DNA of 64,000 nt, from positions 1,364,001 to 1,428,000 of the forward strand of contig CP046147.1 in the NCBI GenBank assembly GCA_029593915.1. Direction: 5' to 3'. Under the pieces are notes generated by a model. The model did not search any database, had not been told where the DNA came from, and saw nothing but the letters and a program-made list of their open reading frames with translations. Position 1 is the stretch's first letter. Every line of letters begins with the position of its first letter. The DNA comes from Candidatus Lucifugimonas marina (lineage in GTDB: Bacteria > Chloroflexota > Dehalococcoidia > Lucifugimonadales > Lucifugimonadaceae). Below are positions 53,158 to 62,744 of this stretch, one piece after another. A program made the translations under genes and the position numbers.

Positions 53158-54048
53158 ATGCCCATCGCAGCTATCGAAATTCCATTCAATCCAAACATCG
53201 TCGCAGGCGGAAGCTTTTCGCTCAGCTGGCACGGATTCCTGAGCTTTGTCGGAGTAGCCGCAGCAATATGGATGGTTGGTAAAGCGGCTCTTCGAGAAAA
53301 TCTTGATCAGGATCTCGTATACAACACGGCGATTTTCGGGATCGTTGGCGGAATTATCGGTGCTCGATTAGTTCACGTATTTGATAACTGGGCGATTTAC
53401 GGTGATGATCCTGGTCGTATTCTCGCTATCTGGTCAGGCGGAATCGGCCTCTGGGGCGGAATTCTAGGCGGTTGGATCGGTGGATCACTCTACGCCTGGT
53501 TTGCGAAGGCTCCAGTGGGGCGCTATATGGATATCGCAGCTCCTGCGATGTTCGTTGGTCAAACGATAGGTCGAATTGGCGACATCATCAACGGAGAGCA
53601 CTGGTCACGAGCTCTCGACGCCGGCTGGGGCTGGTATTTCACTCACCCAAGCAGTCCGGGGCGTGCAGGAGCAGAGCGGTTCTTCGGGGATCCAAATAGG
53701 GCAGTACACCCGACAGTCGTTTACGAAATCATCTGGAACATGGTCGGTCTCTTCGTAATAACGAAGCTAAAGGGCAAACTGCAACCGGCTGGCGCGATCT
53801 GGATGGTCTACATCACCTGGTACTCAGTTGGTCGATTCTCGATCCAGTATCTGCGACTCGACGATGTGAAATTCTGGGGACTTCAGGAAGCTCACTTGAT
53901 CGCTATCGGGGTTCTATCATTCACGATTCCGTACATGATCATGAAAGTGCGATGGGCAGATAACCCGCTGGAAATCGATCCCAATGCTGATAACCGCGGA
54001 GCTCGAAGGCGCAAGCGTGACCGACAGCGAGAGCAGGCAAAGAGCTAA
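53158..54048 (+). CDS. lgt: Prolipoprotein diacylglyceryl transferase
   Basis: The 296-residue protein is a seven-helix Lgt. Conserved blocks are SWHGFLSFVGVAAAIW, IVGGIIGARLVHVFDNW, GGIGLWGGILGGWIGG, GRIGDIINGEHWSRA (the essential GRxGNFxN-like block) and RAVHPTVVYE. It transfers diacylglycerol from phosphatidylglycerol to the lipobox Cys, the first step of lipoprotein maturation. This fits the many lipoproteins in the window (NosZ, NosL, cytochromes, thioredoxin-like and collagen-like). The C-terminus is strongly basic. Confidence 0.95.
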   Translation: MPIAAIEIPFNPNIVAGGSFSLSWHGFLSFVGVAAAIWMVGKAALRENLDQDLVYNTAIFGIVGGIIGARLVHVFDNWAIYGDDPGRILAIWSGGIGLWGGILGGWIGGSLYAWFAKAPVGRYMDIAAPAMFVGQTIGRIGDIINGEHWSRALDAGWGWYFTHPSSPGRAGAERFFGDPNRAVHPTVVYEIIWNMVGLFVITKLKGKLQPAGAIWMVYITWYSVGRFSIQYLRLDDVKFWGLQEAHLIAIGVLSFTIPYMIMKVRWADNPLEIDPNADNRGARRRKRDRQREQAKS

Positions 54049-54076
54049 GTGCTCGAGAGCCAGCTGTTCTGAATCG

Positions 54077-55783
54077 TTAGCCCTGAGCCGGGCGAATGTC
54101 ACGTAATCCGAGTTGATGCCGTGTTTTGCCGCGCCATACTTCGGATCTCAGCTGGAAAACGATGTCGACGGCGCCAGTTCCCAGCTCTCTGTCACCCAAG
54201 CCGAAACCGATTGAGTCGATTCGTCGGCCATCAGCATCGAAGCTAATCTTCAAATGTTTGCCACCTACACCCACCGTACGCACGTCGAGCGGCACTGCAC
54301 CGTAAGTTATTAGCACTGGTTCTCTGTTGGCCTCTCCGAACGGCTCCATCGCAGAAACGAAGTTCCACGTCGATACAGTCAAGTCTTCGAGTCTTACCTC
54401 GGCGTCTGCGTGGAGAGTGGGCACAGCTGGAGCCCCGAGTGCACCCCATGCAGCGTGTTTCCTTAGGTCGTCCAGCAGGTCTGCCAGCATCTCGTCTTTT
54501 ATCGAGAATCCAGCAGCGCGTGCGTGACCTCCGAATCGCTCAAATTTATCTGAGTGAGTCGAGAGTGCTGCGTGAAGATCGAGTACGGTATTTGATCGGC
54601 ACGAAGCTCGGGCAAAGCCGTTTACATGTTGGTAAGCGATTGCAGGCTTGCCTGTCAGTTCATTCAATCGGCCTGCCAACGGGCCAAGAAGCCCCATGGG
54701 GAAGCCATCGCAGTTGACTGCGACTATCGGGTCATCCGAGTTCACGTCGAACTGAGTCGTCGCATGCTCCCATGCTTTCTCACTGAGAGATCGGCGTTTC
54801 GTGTTGTCGGCATCAAGCCGATCTGCAAGTGCTCGCGCTTCAGATACATCATCAGTCGAGAGGATTTGTAGGCTGGGCTCTGCGTCGCCCATGCGACCCG
54901 GTGCATTCAGTCGGGGGGCCACATAGAAGGAAATTAGCTCAGCAGTAGGGCGTCCTGAAGCGCCGGGAGCACGAGAAATATCTAAAAGTGCACGTAATCC
55001 TGGTAGATCAGTTTGACCGAGAACCCTGAGACCTTCTCGAACGAGCGCTCGGTTTTCTGAGACCAGCGGAACGATATCAGCGATAGTACCCAGCGCTGCC
55101 AGAGGTAATAGCTCCTCTGGGAATGGGGCACCAGCCACTTTGTACAAAGCCTGTGCCAGCTTGAACGCCACGCCAGCACCGGAATAGTCGACTGAGTTTT
55201 CTGAACCCTCAGAGCCGACATGCGGGTTAACAATCGCCACTGCCGCGGGGCGATCAGTTTCGATCAGGTGGTGATCTGTGACAACGGTATCGATGCCGAG
55301 GGTCTTTGCGTATGAAATCTCATCGACAGCGGTCGAGCCGGTGTCGACCGTAGTGATCAGGCTCACTCCGGCGCCTGAGAAGGAATCTATGGCCTGATTC
55401 GACAACCCATGGCCGTCAGTTTCTCGGTTGGGGATGTAAGGCACGGCTTTGCCGCCGAGCGATCGGATTGCTCTCAGCATGATCGCCGTACCCGTCAATC
55501 CATCAACGTCGAAGTCTCCAAAAACTCCGACGGTTTCTCCGCCCGCAATGGCTTGATGGATCCGTTCTACTGCTTTCTCCATGTCTGGAAGCGCATTTGG
55601 ATCGAGAAAATCGTCAAGTCCCGAGGAAAAGTATCCTGCGACATCTGCGTCGGTGCGAACGCCACGGTTCCAGAGGAGGCGCGCAGGTAACGTACCTCGC
55701 ACGCCTGACCCTAAAAAGCCAAGATCGAGACGGAAACCGGGCGGGGGCGGTTCTGCAATCTGCCATTTTCGGTCGAGCGTCAT
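54077..55783 (-). CDS. recJ: Single-stranded-DNA-specific exonuclease RecJ
   Basis: The 568-residue protein has the DHH phosphoesterase domain with GVFGDFDVDGLTGTA, VDTGSTA and the VVTDHHLIE signature, then the GVAFKLAQAL segment and the DHHA1 domain (FGGHARAAGFS). It degrades single-stranded DNA 5' to 3' in recombination and repair, using Mn2+/Mg2+. It lies 28 bases downstream of fabF on the same strand and is probably co-transcribed. Length is normal. Confidence 0.95.
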   Translation of the reverse strand: MTLDRKWQIAEPPPPGFRLDLGFLGSGVRGTLPARLLWNRGVRTDADVAGYFSSGLDDFLDPNALPDMEKAVERIHQAIAGGETVGVFGDFDVDGLTGTAIMLRAIRSLGGKAVPYIPNRETDGHGLSNQAIDSFSGAGVSLITTVDTGSTAVDEISYAKTLGIDTVVTDHHLIETDRPAAVAIVNPHVGSEGSENSVDYSGAGVAFKLAQALYKVAGAPFPEELLPLAALGTIADIVPLVSENRALVREGLRVLGQTDLPGLRALLDISRAPGASGRPTAELISFYVAPRLNAPGRMGDAEPSLQILSTDDVSEARALADRLDADNTKRRSLSEKAWEHATTQFDVNSDDPIVAVNCDGFPMGLLGPLAGRLNELTGKPAIAYQHVNGFARASCRSNTVLDLHAALSTHSDKFERFGGHARAAGFSIKDEMLADLLDDLRKHAAWGALGAPAVPTLHADAEVRLEDLTVSTWNFVSAMEPFGEANREPVLITYGAVPLDVRTVGVGGKHLKISFDADGRRIDSIGFGLGDRELGTGAVDIVFQLRSEVWRGKTRHQLGLRDIRPAQG

Positions 55784-55811
55784 ATTTAGTACCCCGACCT
55801 ACGTGTAGCGA

Positions 55812-57053
55812 TTATTGCTGGAAGCTCTTGAATACGAGACTAGCGTTGTGCCCGCCAAATCCGAGCGAGTTCGACATAGCTACGTCGACCTTCTGCTCCA
55901 CAGCTTTGTTCGGCACGTAGTTAAGATCGCACTCAGGGTCCGGGTCGTCGACGTTGATCGTTGGAGGAATAATGCCTTCTTTGACCGTCAGAACAGAGAA
56001 AGCGGCTTCGATTCCACCAGCAGCGCCGAGCAGGTGACCTGTCATCGATTTAGTCGAACTGATTGCCAAGTTGTAGGCGTGATCGCCATACATCCGTTTT
56101 AGAGCGATAGTTTCGAACTTGTCATTCAACGGGGTCGAAGTGCCATGAGCGTTTACGTAGTCGACATTTTCGGGAACTAACCCGGCGTCTTCGATTGCCC
56201 ACTTCATCGCACGTGCTGCGCCTTCACCTTCGGGATGAGGCTGAGTCACGTGGTGTGCGTCACTCGATGCTCCGTAGCCTGCCATTTCAGCGAGGACGTT
56301 AGCTCCACGCTTTTCAGCATGTTCCAGCGACTCGAGCACAATAACCCCGGCGCCTTCACCGAGTACGAATCCATCTCGACCAGTGTCGAACGGTCGTGAT
56401 GCTGCTTGTGGATCGTCATTTCGAGTAGACAGAGCCATACAAGCGTTGAATCCTGCGACACCGATTTCACATACTGCAGCCTCAGTTCCGCCAGCGATAA
56501 CAACGTCGGCACGACCACGGCGGATCATCTCTAACGCTTCACCAATCGAGTCGGTGCCGGTTGCACAGGCGGAAACAGTCGAAAAGTTTGGTCCCTTCGC
56601 ACCGATCATCATCGAAACTTGGCCAGACGCCATGTCTCCCAACATCATGGGGACGAGGAACGGACTTACACGCTTTGGACCCCGATTAAGGAGGACCTTG
56701 TGCTGTTCGCTAATGGTCATGATGCCGCCGACACCGCTCCCGATCAGGACACCAACACGGTCAGCATCTTCGGTAGCCATATCGATACCAGCGTCTTCGA
56801 GAGCTTCTAAGGCTGCAACGCACGCAAATTGGGAAAATCTGTCGAGTCTGCGAGCCTCTTTACGTCCGAGAATTCCCTCTCCATCGAAGTCGTTAACCTC
56901 AGCAGCTATACGACTTTCAAAACCCTCTGCATCGAACAGCGATATGTAATCGATTCCAGATTTACCTTCTAAAAGGCTATTCCATGTGGTTTTACTGTCA
57001 GAACCAACTGGAGTGACAAGTCCGATTCCGGTAACAACGACGCGATCTGTCAT
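55812..57053 (-). CDS. fabF: Beta-ketoacyl-[acyl-carrier-protein] synthase II
   Basis: The 413-residue thiolase-fold protein has the Cys-His-His triad of KAS II: nucleophile in VSACATGTD, His in NAHGTSTPLND and His in STKSMTGHLLGAAG; it ends with NSLGFGGHNASLVF. It condenses malonyl-ACP with an acyl-ACP in fatty-acid elongation. No acpP or fabD is adjacent. It is upstream of recJ, apparently in one operon. Confidence 0.96.
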   Translation of the reverse strand: MTDRVVVTGIGLVTPVGSDSKTTWNSLLEGKSGIDYISLFDAEGFESRIAAEVNDFDGEGILGRKEARRLDRFSQFACVAALEALEDAGIDMATEDADRVGVLIGSGVGGIMTISEQHKVLLNRGPKRVSPFLVPMMLGDMASGQVSMMIGAKGPNFSTVSACATGTDSIGEALEMIRRGRADVVIAGGTEAAVCEIGVAGFNACMALSTRNDDPQAASRPFDTGRDGFVLGEGAGVIVLESLEHAEKRGANVLAEMAGYGASSDAHHVTQPHPEGEGAARAMKWAIEDAGLVPENVDYVNAHGTSTPLNDKFETIALKRMYGDHAYNLAISSTKSMTGHLLGAAGGIEAAFSVLTVKEGIIPPTINVDDPDPECDLNYVPNKAVEQKVDVAMSNSLGFGGHNASLVFKSFQQ

Positions 57054-57319
57054 TAGGTGACCTCAGAGCGCTCGCAGGGAAGAATTCTTCACCACGAGAC
57101 GGTGTTTCCACTCTTCATATGTCTGAAGAGCTGATTTTCTAAAAATACGACTGAGCGAGTATAACAATGGCGCCAAGTAGTTCCATGTCTGAACTGCTAC
57201 TTTGGGAAACGTGTTTGGCGAGTTCCGGGAAGTGCCGTATTCGCTAGTTACGATTTATATTGGTTTGTATGTGAATTTCTTTTCATTCAAGTCTGATACC
57301 CGGAGCATAGATTCATTCG

Positions 57320-58606
57320 ATGAAAGTTCGGATCGAAACACACGGATGCAAACTCAATACGGCGGATAGCCAGCGGTTGGCGAACGAATTCACTCGAACT
57401 GGTTACGCTATTGCGGAGGCTGGCGAAGAGCCTGACGTGTTCGTGCTGAATTCCTGCACAGTCACGCATGTCGCCGACAAAAAAGCCCGCCAAGCACTGA
57501 GCAAAGCCCGCAAGAGCTTTCCGAACGCAATTGTGGTGGCTGCAGGTTGTTATGCAGAAAGTGGCACGGCTGACTTGGAAGAGCTCGCTGCGACGGATCT
57601 TGTGATTCCGAACACTCGCAAGTCAGAGATTGTCTCTATGGTCAGTTCTCGTACTGGTCTTGAGTGGCAGGAGCCCGCTGGAACTGAGATCGAAGTAGGT
57701 CAACTCCTTGGACGCACACGAGGCGCTGTGAAGATTCAAGAAGGGTGCGATCAGGTTTGCGCCTACTGCATCGTGCCGAAGGTTCGAGGTCGTGAGAGAA
57801 GCATTCCCAAAGCTGAAATTGTCAGTCAGGTTCAGGCACTTTCGAGTGCCGGCTGTCCGGAAGTAATACTCACCGGAACTCAATTGGGCTCCTACGGGTT
57901 TGATCTAGAAAACACCGGACTGATCGACATGATTCGCACTGTCCTCGAGGAAACCGATATTCGTCGACTAAGAGTCTCTTCTCTTCAACCGGCTGAATTT
58001 TCTGACGAACTACTGGAATTGTGGAACGGAATCGGGGCTGATCGACTCTGTCCTCACTTCCATATCCCGCTTCAGAGCGGCAGCGACCGGATTCTTGAAC
58101 GGATGAGACGCCGTTACACAGGTGCGGGCTATCTCGAGGCCGTGGCTGCTGCGAAAGCGGCTGTACCAGGGTGTTCGGTTACCACGGATGTCATTTCGGG
58201 CTTTCCAGGTGAATCAGAGGCTGATCATGACAGAACAGTGGAGATTCTGACCTCTGCTGAGTTGGCCGATGCGCACATTTTCCCGTATTCGGTTCGTCCC
58301 GGTACCAGTGCTGCTCATTTCGACGATCAAGTCGATGTCCAAATCCGATCTCAGCGGGCCGAAGAGCTTAGAGAAATCGCCGATGCCGCAGCTAAAGCTC
58401 ACAGGATGTCGTTTGTTGGCGAGACTCGATCCGTTCTTTGGGAAGGGGCACGGGGGACCAGTGGGCTAACAGATAACTATTTACGAGTTCGTCTCGAACC
58501 GGGCGAAATCACCGCAGCTCCGGTCGGCGATGGTGACGGACTGATCGAGGAAATCAAGTTCACCCGACTTGAGAGAATGCAGCTAATCGGTACCTCTGCC
58601 AGCTGA
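57320..58606 (+). CDS. mtaB: tRNA N6-threonylcarbamoyladenosine methylthiotransferase (MtaB type)
   Basis: The 428-residue protein is a MiaB-family radical-SAM methylthiotransferase. It has the UPF0004 N-terminal domain with three cluster Cys (THGCKLN, LNSCTV, AAGCYAE), the radical-SAM CxxxCxxC (CDQVCAYC) and a C-terminal TRAM-like domain. The N-terminal and overall sequence matches MtaB (2-methylthio-t6A37), which modifies ANN-decoding tRNAs, rather than MiaB or RimO. It stands alone and is closed by a terminator. Confidence 0.93.
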   Translation: MKVRIETHGCKLNTADSQRLANEFTRTGYAIAEAGEEPDVFVLNSCTVTHVADKKARQALSKARKSFPNAIVVAAGCYAESGTADLEELAATDLVIPNTRKSEIVSMVSSRTGLEWQEPAGTEIEVGQLLGRTRGAVKIQEGCDQVCAYCIVPKVRGRERSIPKAEIVSQVQALSSAGCPEVILTGTQLGSYGFDLENTGLIDMIRTVLEETDIRRLRVSSLQPAEFSDELLELWNGIGADRLCPHFHIPLQSGSDRILERMRRRYTGAGYLEAVAAAKAAVPGCSVTTDVISGFPGESEADHDRTVEILTSAELADAHIFPYSVRPGTSAAHFDDQVDVQIRSQRAEELREIADAAAKAHRMSFVGETRSVLWEGARGTSGLTDNYLRVRLEPGEITAAPVGDGDGLIEEIKFTRLERMQLIGTSAS

Positions 58607-58644
58607 GGTTCGACTCCTACTTAGTCTTAACTGGGACTTAAACA

Positions 58645-58680
58645 AAAGAGCCGTCCCTGGGCGAAGGGACGGCTCTTTAC
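58645..58680. terminator. Terminator between mtaB and the MBL-fold gene
   Basis: AAAGAGCCGTCCCT and AGGGACGGCTCTTT pair perfectly (14 bp). A run precedes and T run follows, so it probably works in both directions. Confidence 0.9.
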
Positions 58681-58713
58681 AGAAAGACGTTCTAACAACT
58701 ACGGGCGAGTAGA

Positions 58714-59562
58714 TTAGAAGTCCACAGCTCGCAGTTCGATGTTGCCGTGTCGGCGCTCGAGATAGCCAGCGGTCTCGTGGTAACCATGAGCAAATACCAT
58801 GAGCCATCCTTCGTTCTCACATCGGTCGAGAAGTTCCTTCTTCATCGCCAACGTCTGATCCGGGTACCGGTCAAATGCTGTGATGTAGGGCAGGGGAAGG
58901 TGGTTCGGGGTTGGAATCAGGTTAGCGAGATAAATAATTCGTTCACTACCAGTGTTCACGAGAACGACCTGGTGACCTTCTGAGTAACCGTTGGTAACGA
59001 TTGTGTGTACGCCTGGGACAACTTCCGTGTCGCCATCAAGAAGTACGATCATTCCCTTGTCATCGAGGGTTTTTAGGTGTTCAACACCGGTTCCGTAGAC
59101 AGGAACAGACCGCTCGTTTGGTGAAAATGCCTCTTCCCATGCGCTGCGCTGTACTAAGTACTTTGCTTTAGGGAATGTAGGAATAATCGTTCCTTCTCGG
59201 TCAAGTCGTGTTGCGCCACCACTGTGCGAGAAAGCCAGGTGAGTGAGAATCACGAAATCGATATCTCGTGCGCTCACACCCTGGTGGCGAAGGTTACGAA
59301 GAAGCTTTGAAGATGAGTGACCGTAAATCTCACGAGTGATTTCAGGCTCTTTGTTGCCGATGCCTGCATCAACAAGAATGTTGGCGTCTGGAGTCTTGAT
59401 CAGAAGAGAGTTCAAACCGAGTCGCACACGGTTCTTACGATCGGGCTTAGCGTTCTGCTCCCAGAGAATCTTCGGAACCGGACCAAACATCGGACCGCCG
59501 TCCAACAGGAACGTTCCGTCACTTACGAGCCTTACTGCAACGCTGTTGCTTTCTGTAGTCAT
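58714..59562 (-). CDS. MBL-fold protein with a degenerate metal site (lactonase-like family)
   Basis: The 282-residue protein aligns with YtnP-like metallo-beta-lactamase-fold hydrolases across its length. Metal-binding positions are changed: the THLHxDH motif reads THLAFSH (Ala110, Ser112), the GGHT His is Tyr193 (NGYSEGH), and the GD before LIPT is AN (Asn214). His108, His113, His197 and His259 remain. With four ligands lost, a normal dinuclear zinc centre is unlikely, so it may be a binding protein or use one metal. It stands alone on the minus strand; upstream is a 434-base gap. Confidence 0.82.
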   Translation of the reverse strand: MTTESNSVAVRLVSDGTFLLDGGPMFGPVPKILWEQNAKPDRKNRVRLGLNSLLIKTPDANILVDAGIGNKEPEITREIYGHSSSKLLRNLRHQGVSARDIDFVILTHLAFSHSGGATRLDREGTIIPTFPKAKYLVQRSAWEEAFSPNERSVPVYGTGVEHLKTLDDKGMIVLLDGDTEVVPGVHTIVTNGYSEGHQVVLVNTGSERIIYLANLIPTPNHLPLPYITAFDRYPDQTLAMKKELLDRCENEGWLMVFAHGYHETAGYLERRHGNIELRAVDF

Positions 59563-59996
59563 TCTGACGCCTCCAAGACCACACCTGGTCTTATTTCAAA
59601 TCTATGCAAGAGCGGACACTCATTGCGTTTTGGCGCCGTTGGCCCGGTTTCCCAGGCCACGGCTATGTAGTTGGGACTGTTGAAATCCCTGCAGCTGCGA
59701 GAGCGGTGTAAGCCATCGAGCTGTTCGACACACGGAACCGTATGGGTCTTATGGTTGTTCATACAAGGTACATCCGTACTCATTTCTATCCGATTACCTA
59801 ATTATTGTTTCGAACAAGTTCAAAACTAGGCACAAAACACGAGTTCAAATGAGTGTGAGCACTTACGCGGAAATACGCGCGGAATTGATGCGAACTCACC
59901 GCTGCTGGTGCACGTCAAATACAATCACCGCGCAGTGCGAGCACAGCCGTTGTGCGTTCGTTGCACAACCATTCGAAAGTTCAGGAGCAATATCTA
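59563..59996. other. Intergenic region between the MBL-fold gene and pepA
   Basis: I see no gene with support. It carries divergent regulatory sequence; a TTCGAACAAGTTC-like partial palindrome lies near 59811-59822. A small pepA leader with AGGAG precedes the TTG start. Confidence 0.45.
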
Positions 59997-61514
59997 TTGG
60001 AAGTCGTAGTCGCCCAGAGTGATGTCACGGAAATTGATGTAGACGTATTGGTGGTCAACTTGTTCGAGGGCGTGACCAAGCCCGACGGAGCTACTGGTGC
60101 CGTTGATTCTGCATTGGGCGGAGTTATTTCAGAACTGATATCTGATGGGGAAATTACCGGTTCTGCAAGTGAACTGACGCTAATACACACGCCAAACTCT
60201 GCTTACGCTAATTTCAAACCGGCACGAGTTCTCGTCGCTGGTCTTGGTTCAAGTGATTCGTTCGACACCGACGGCATTCGCAGAGTTTCAGCATCGGTAA
60301 TTCGCAAGCTTCGGTCTTCGGGCGTGAAGCACGCAGCGACAATCGTTCATGGTGCTGGTATTGGCGGACTCGAAACGACATCAGCCGCTCAGGCGACAGT
60401 CGAAGGTGCTCTGCTTGGTGCGTACAGGTTCCTTAAGTACCGAACTACCGACAAGAAACGGAAGGCTGATGTCGGGAAGCTGACGATTGTTGAGGTTGAT
60501 TCGTCCAAGGTTGCCGACATCAGTTCTGGGATCGAACGCGGAGTAGCCTACTCACACGCTGAAATCCTCGCCCGGGACCTCGTTAATGAACCTGCGAACA
60601 AACTTGCTCCGGCAGATTTGGCCGCGACGGCAGAAAAAGTGGCGAAAGAAAACGATCTTGATTACACCGTTCTTGAAGAAGCTGACGTAGCGAAGCTGGG
60701 AATGGGGGCGTACATAGGTGTTTCGCAAGGCGGACCCCGCCCACTCAAATTCATTCACATGAGCTATGAAGGCGATGCCGGCGATCCTCAAAACAATCTG
60801 TGGCTCATCGGAAAAGGCATCACGTTCGACAGCGGTGGTATTTCAATTAAGCCAGGGGCAGGCATGGGCAAGATGAAGGGCGACATGGGCGGTGGAGCAT
60901 CGGTAATAGCTGCGATTCAGGCCATTTCTCAACTCAAACCAAAGCTGAACGTGCACGTAGTTTGTGCTGCCACCGACAATATGCCTGGCGGTTCAGCTCA
61001 GCGACCTGGCGACGTTGTTACCGCTATGAACGGAATGACGATCGAGATCGACAATACCGATGCTGAAGGGCGACTCACGCTCGCCGATGCGATTGGTTAT
61101 GCCAAATCCAGAGGTGCAGAGCGAATCGTAGATGTAGCGACTCTCACCGGAGCAGCTCGAATCGCTTTAGGCGACGGTGTCAGCCCTGTATTTGGTAATG
61201 ACGACGAACTGGTAAATTCCGTGCTCGACACCAGCACCACGGTCGGCGAATCGATGTGGCGTCTACCTCTCGATTCTGTGACCAAGCGCCAGAACGCTTC
61301 GAAGATTGCTGACCTGAAGAACACCGGCGGTCGTGGAGGTGGATCGACAACGGCAGCACATTTCATAGCTGACTTCGCTGGTGACACACCGTGGGTTCAC
61401 ATTGATGTAGCCGCTACATCAATGTTGGACAGCACAAGAGGTTGGATGCCCGCCGGAGCAACCGGTGTGCCGACCCGATCATTGATTGAATTGGCGATGA
61501 ATCTGGGCGGTTAA
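59997..61514 (+). CDS. pepA: Leucyl aminopeptidase (cytosol aminopeptidase, M17)
   Basis: The 505-residue protein has the M17 N-terminal domain and C-terminal catalytic domain: GKGITFDSGGISIKP (metal-binding Asp and Lys), DMGGGASV and NTDAEGRLTLADA with the second metal-binding Asp/Glu, followed by the Arg of the same motif. It removes N-terminal amino acids from peptides in the cytoplasm using two metal ions. I chose the TTG at 59997 because AGGAG lies 9 bases upstream; the frame opens 15 codons earlier at a GTG with no RBS. It is monocistronic. Confidence 0.94.
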   Translation: MEVVVAQSDVTEIDVDVLVVNLFEGVTKPDGATGAVDSALGGVISELISDGEITGSASELTLIHTPNSAYANFKPARVLVAGLGSSDSFDTDGIRRVSASVIRKLRSSGVKHAATIVHGAGIGGLETTSAAQATVEGALLGAYRFLKYRTTDKKRKADVGKLTIVEVDSSKVADISSGIERGVAYSHAEILARDLVNEPANKLAPADLAATAEKVAKENDLDYTVLEEADVAKLGMGAYIGVSQGGPRPLKFIHMSYEGDAGDPQNNLWLIGKGITFDSGGISIKPGAGMGKMKGDMGGGASVIAAIQAISQLKPKLNVHVVCAATDNMPGGSAQRPGDVVTAMNGMTIEIDNTDAEGRLTLADAIGYAKSRGAERIVDVATLTGAARIALGDGVSPVFGNDDELVNSVLDTSTTVGESMWRLPLDSVTKRQNASKIADLKNTGGRGGGSTTAAHFIADFAGDTPWVHIDVAATSMLDSTRGWMPAGATGVPTRSLIELAMNLGG

Positions 61515-61673
61515 TTTCGGCTGGTCTAGAACGAATGAGGCAAAACTAAACGCTAAGTTGTTCGGTGGTGGATGCTGCCGATTAATTCAGCGGTCGATAT
61601 TGCATTGACGCTTGAAAATCGAGTGTTTTCAAATTGACCGCTTGTATCACCGATGCTAGCGTTGATTGCCTGT

Positions 61674-61749
61674 GGTGGGCGTAGTGAAGAGGTTATCACG
61701 CTAGGTTGTGGCCCTGGAGACGAGGGTTCAATTCCCTCCGCTCACCCCA
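61674..61749 (+). tRNA. tRNA-His (anticodon GTG)
   Basis: Acceptor GTGGGCG/CGCTCAC with an extra 5' G(-1) at 61674, D-arm GTGA/TCAC, anticodon stem CTAGG/CCTGG with loop TTGTGGC (anticodon GTG), T-arm GAGGG/CCCTC, discriminator C and encoded CCA. The G(-1) and C73 are the histidine identity pair. Confidence 0.95.
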
Positions 61750-61851
61750 TATTTTCAGTTCAATAATGACGAATTCTGACGGTTACAAACCAGCAGTCTC
61801 TCGGATAAGATTGAACTAGCAAGAGACCTTGGTCATTCACGGTTACTTCCT

Positions 61852-61928
61852 GCGCCCGTAGCTCAGTGGATTAGAGCATCTGGCTTCGAACCAGAGGGTC
61901 GGGGGTTCGAGTCCCTCCGGGCGTGCCA
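61852..61928 (+). tRNA. tRNA-Arg (anticodon TCG)
   Basis: Acceptor GCGCCCG/CGGGCGT, D-arm GCTCAGTGGATTAGAGC, anticodon stem TCTGG/CCAGA with loop CTTCGAA (anticodon TCG), T-arm with GGTTCGAGTCC, discriminator G and encoded CCA. It reads CGA codons. Confidence 0.95.
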
Positions 61929-61939
61929 TATTGAGAATA

Positions 61940-61977
61940 AAAGAGACCCCTCTAGCAATGGAGGGGTCTCTTTTTAT
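61940..61977 (+). terminator. Terminator after the tRNA-His/tRNA-Arg pair
   Basis: AAGAGACCCCTC and GAGGGGTCTCTT pair perfectly around an 8-base loop, followed by T3 and AT-rich sequence. Confidence 0.9.
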
Positions 61978-62076
61978 ATTTAGCCAGCTTTCGGACAAAG
62001 TTCGACAGACGGTTAATTGCTTTTGCTTGTCAAACGGAAATTGAGCATTTACCGCTTCATAGTTGGCGCTCTCATT

Positions 62077-62454
62077 TCATGGCATGTTCTTATTCTGTTG
62101 AGGCAGGACACCGTGCTCACGTCTGAACCTGCTCAATAAGTCTTTTTCCAAGTTGACAGCATCTTCGGTGGGAATCCACCCGACTTCCCAACCCTCCAGT
62201 ATCGCCATATCACCGACTCTCTTCTTCGTTTTTTGAGAAGGATCGCGGCGCAGATATAGATATATAGATTTCCGCAAATCGTGAACTGATCCATTCGCCC
62301 GACCGATATAGACAATGTCAGACTCGCCGGTCGTTAACTCTCTCGAACGCGAAGTGCGAAACACGTACACGCCTTTGCTGCGCGGGACTAAATCTTGGAT
62401 ACCCTCTTCGAACAGATACCAGCCGCTTAGTACTGCTAGGTCACAACTGTTCAT
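62077..62454 (-). CDS. Small GIY-YIG nuclease-domain protein
   Basis: The 125-residue protein has the elements of a GIY-YIG domain: GVY (28-30), YIGR (49-52), a conserved Arg61 (LRKSI), a Glu103 (NLEKDLL) and Asn121 (LPQQN). These are the catalytic Tyr, Arg, Glu positions of the fold. There is a short N-terminal extension and no DNA-binding partner domain. Stand-alone members act in DNA repair, restriction or are of unknown function. It lies directly after tRNA genes but convergent with them; no other mobile-element features are seen. Confidence 0.75.
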   Translation of the reverse strand: MNSCDLAVLSGWYLFEEGIQDLVPRSKGVYVFRTSRSRELTTGESDIVYIGRANGSVHDLRKSIYLYLRRDPSQKTKKRVGDMAILEGWEVGWIPTEDAVNLEKDLLSRFRREHGVLPQQNKNMP

Positions 62455-62744
62455 ATTTGGCCAGCCTCCCTGAGATGGTCCTTGAAGTTCGATTTTGGGA
62501 GCGAGCGTAGCTTATTGATTCGGCAAGTTCCATGGTTCATGGTATTCGCGCAGCAGCCGTGTTCGATCGGAACTTAGCACAGCCGATACTTATCCCCGAC
62601 AAAAAACAAATTCTGGAGCTTGTTGGACTCCTTTGTTTGACCATGGAATTTCGGTTCAACTCAAGGGTTTGTTGCTTGAAACTCGAGCAAGAGTAGTATT
62701 CACCCGCCAAACCTCAGTTTTCAGCAAATCAGGGAGTTTCAACA

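Noticed and set aside
61674..61928. tRNA-Sec among the tRNA genes
   Set aside because: The anticodons read GTG and TCG, and lengths are of ordinary tRNAs; no tRNA with TCA and a long arm is present in the window.
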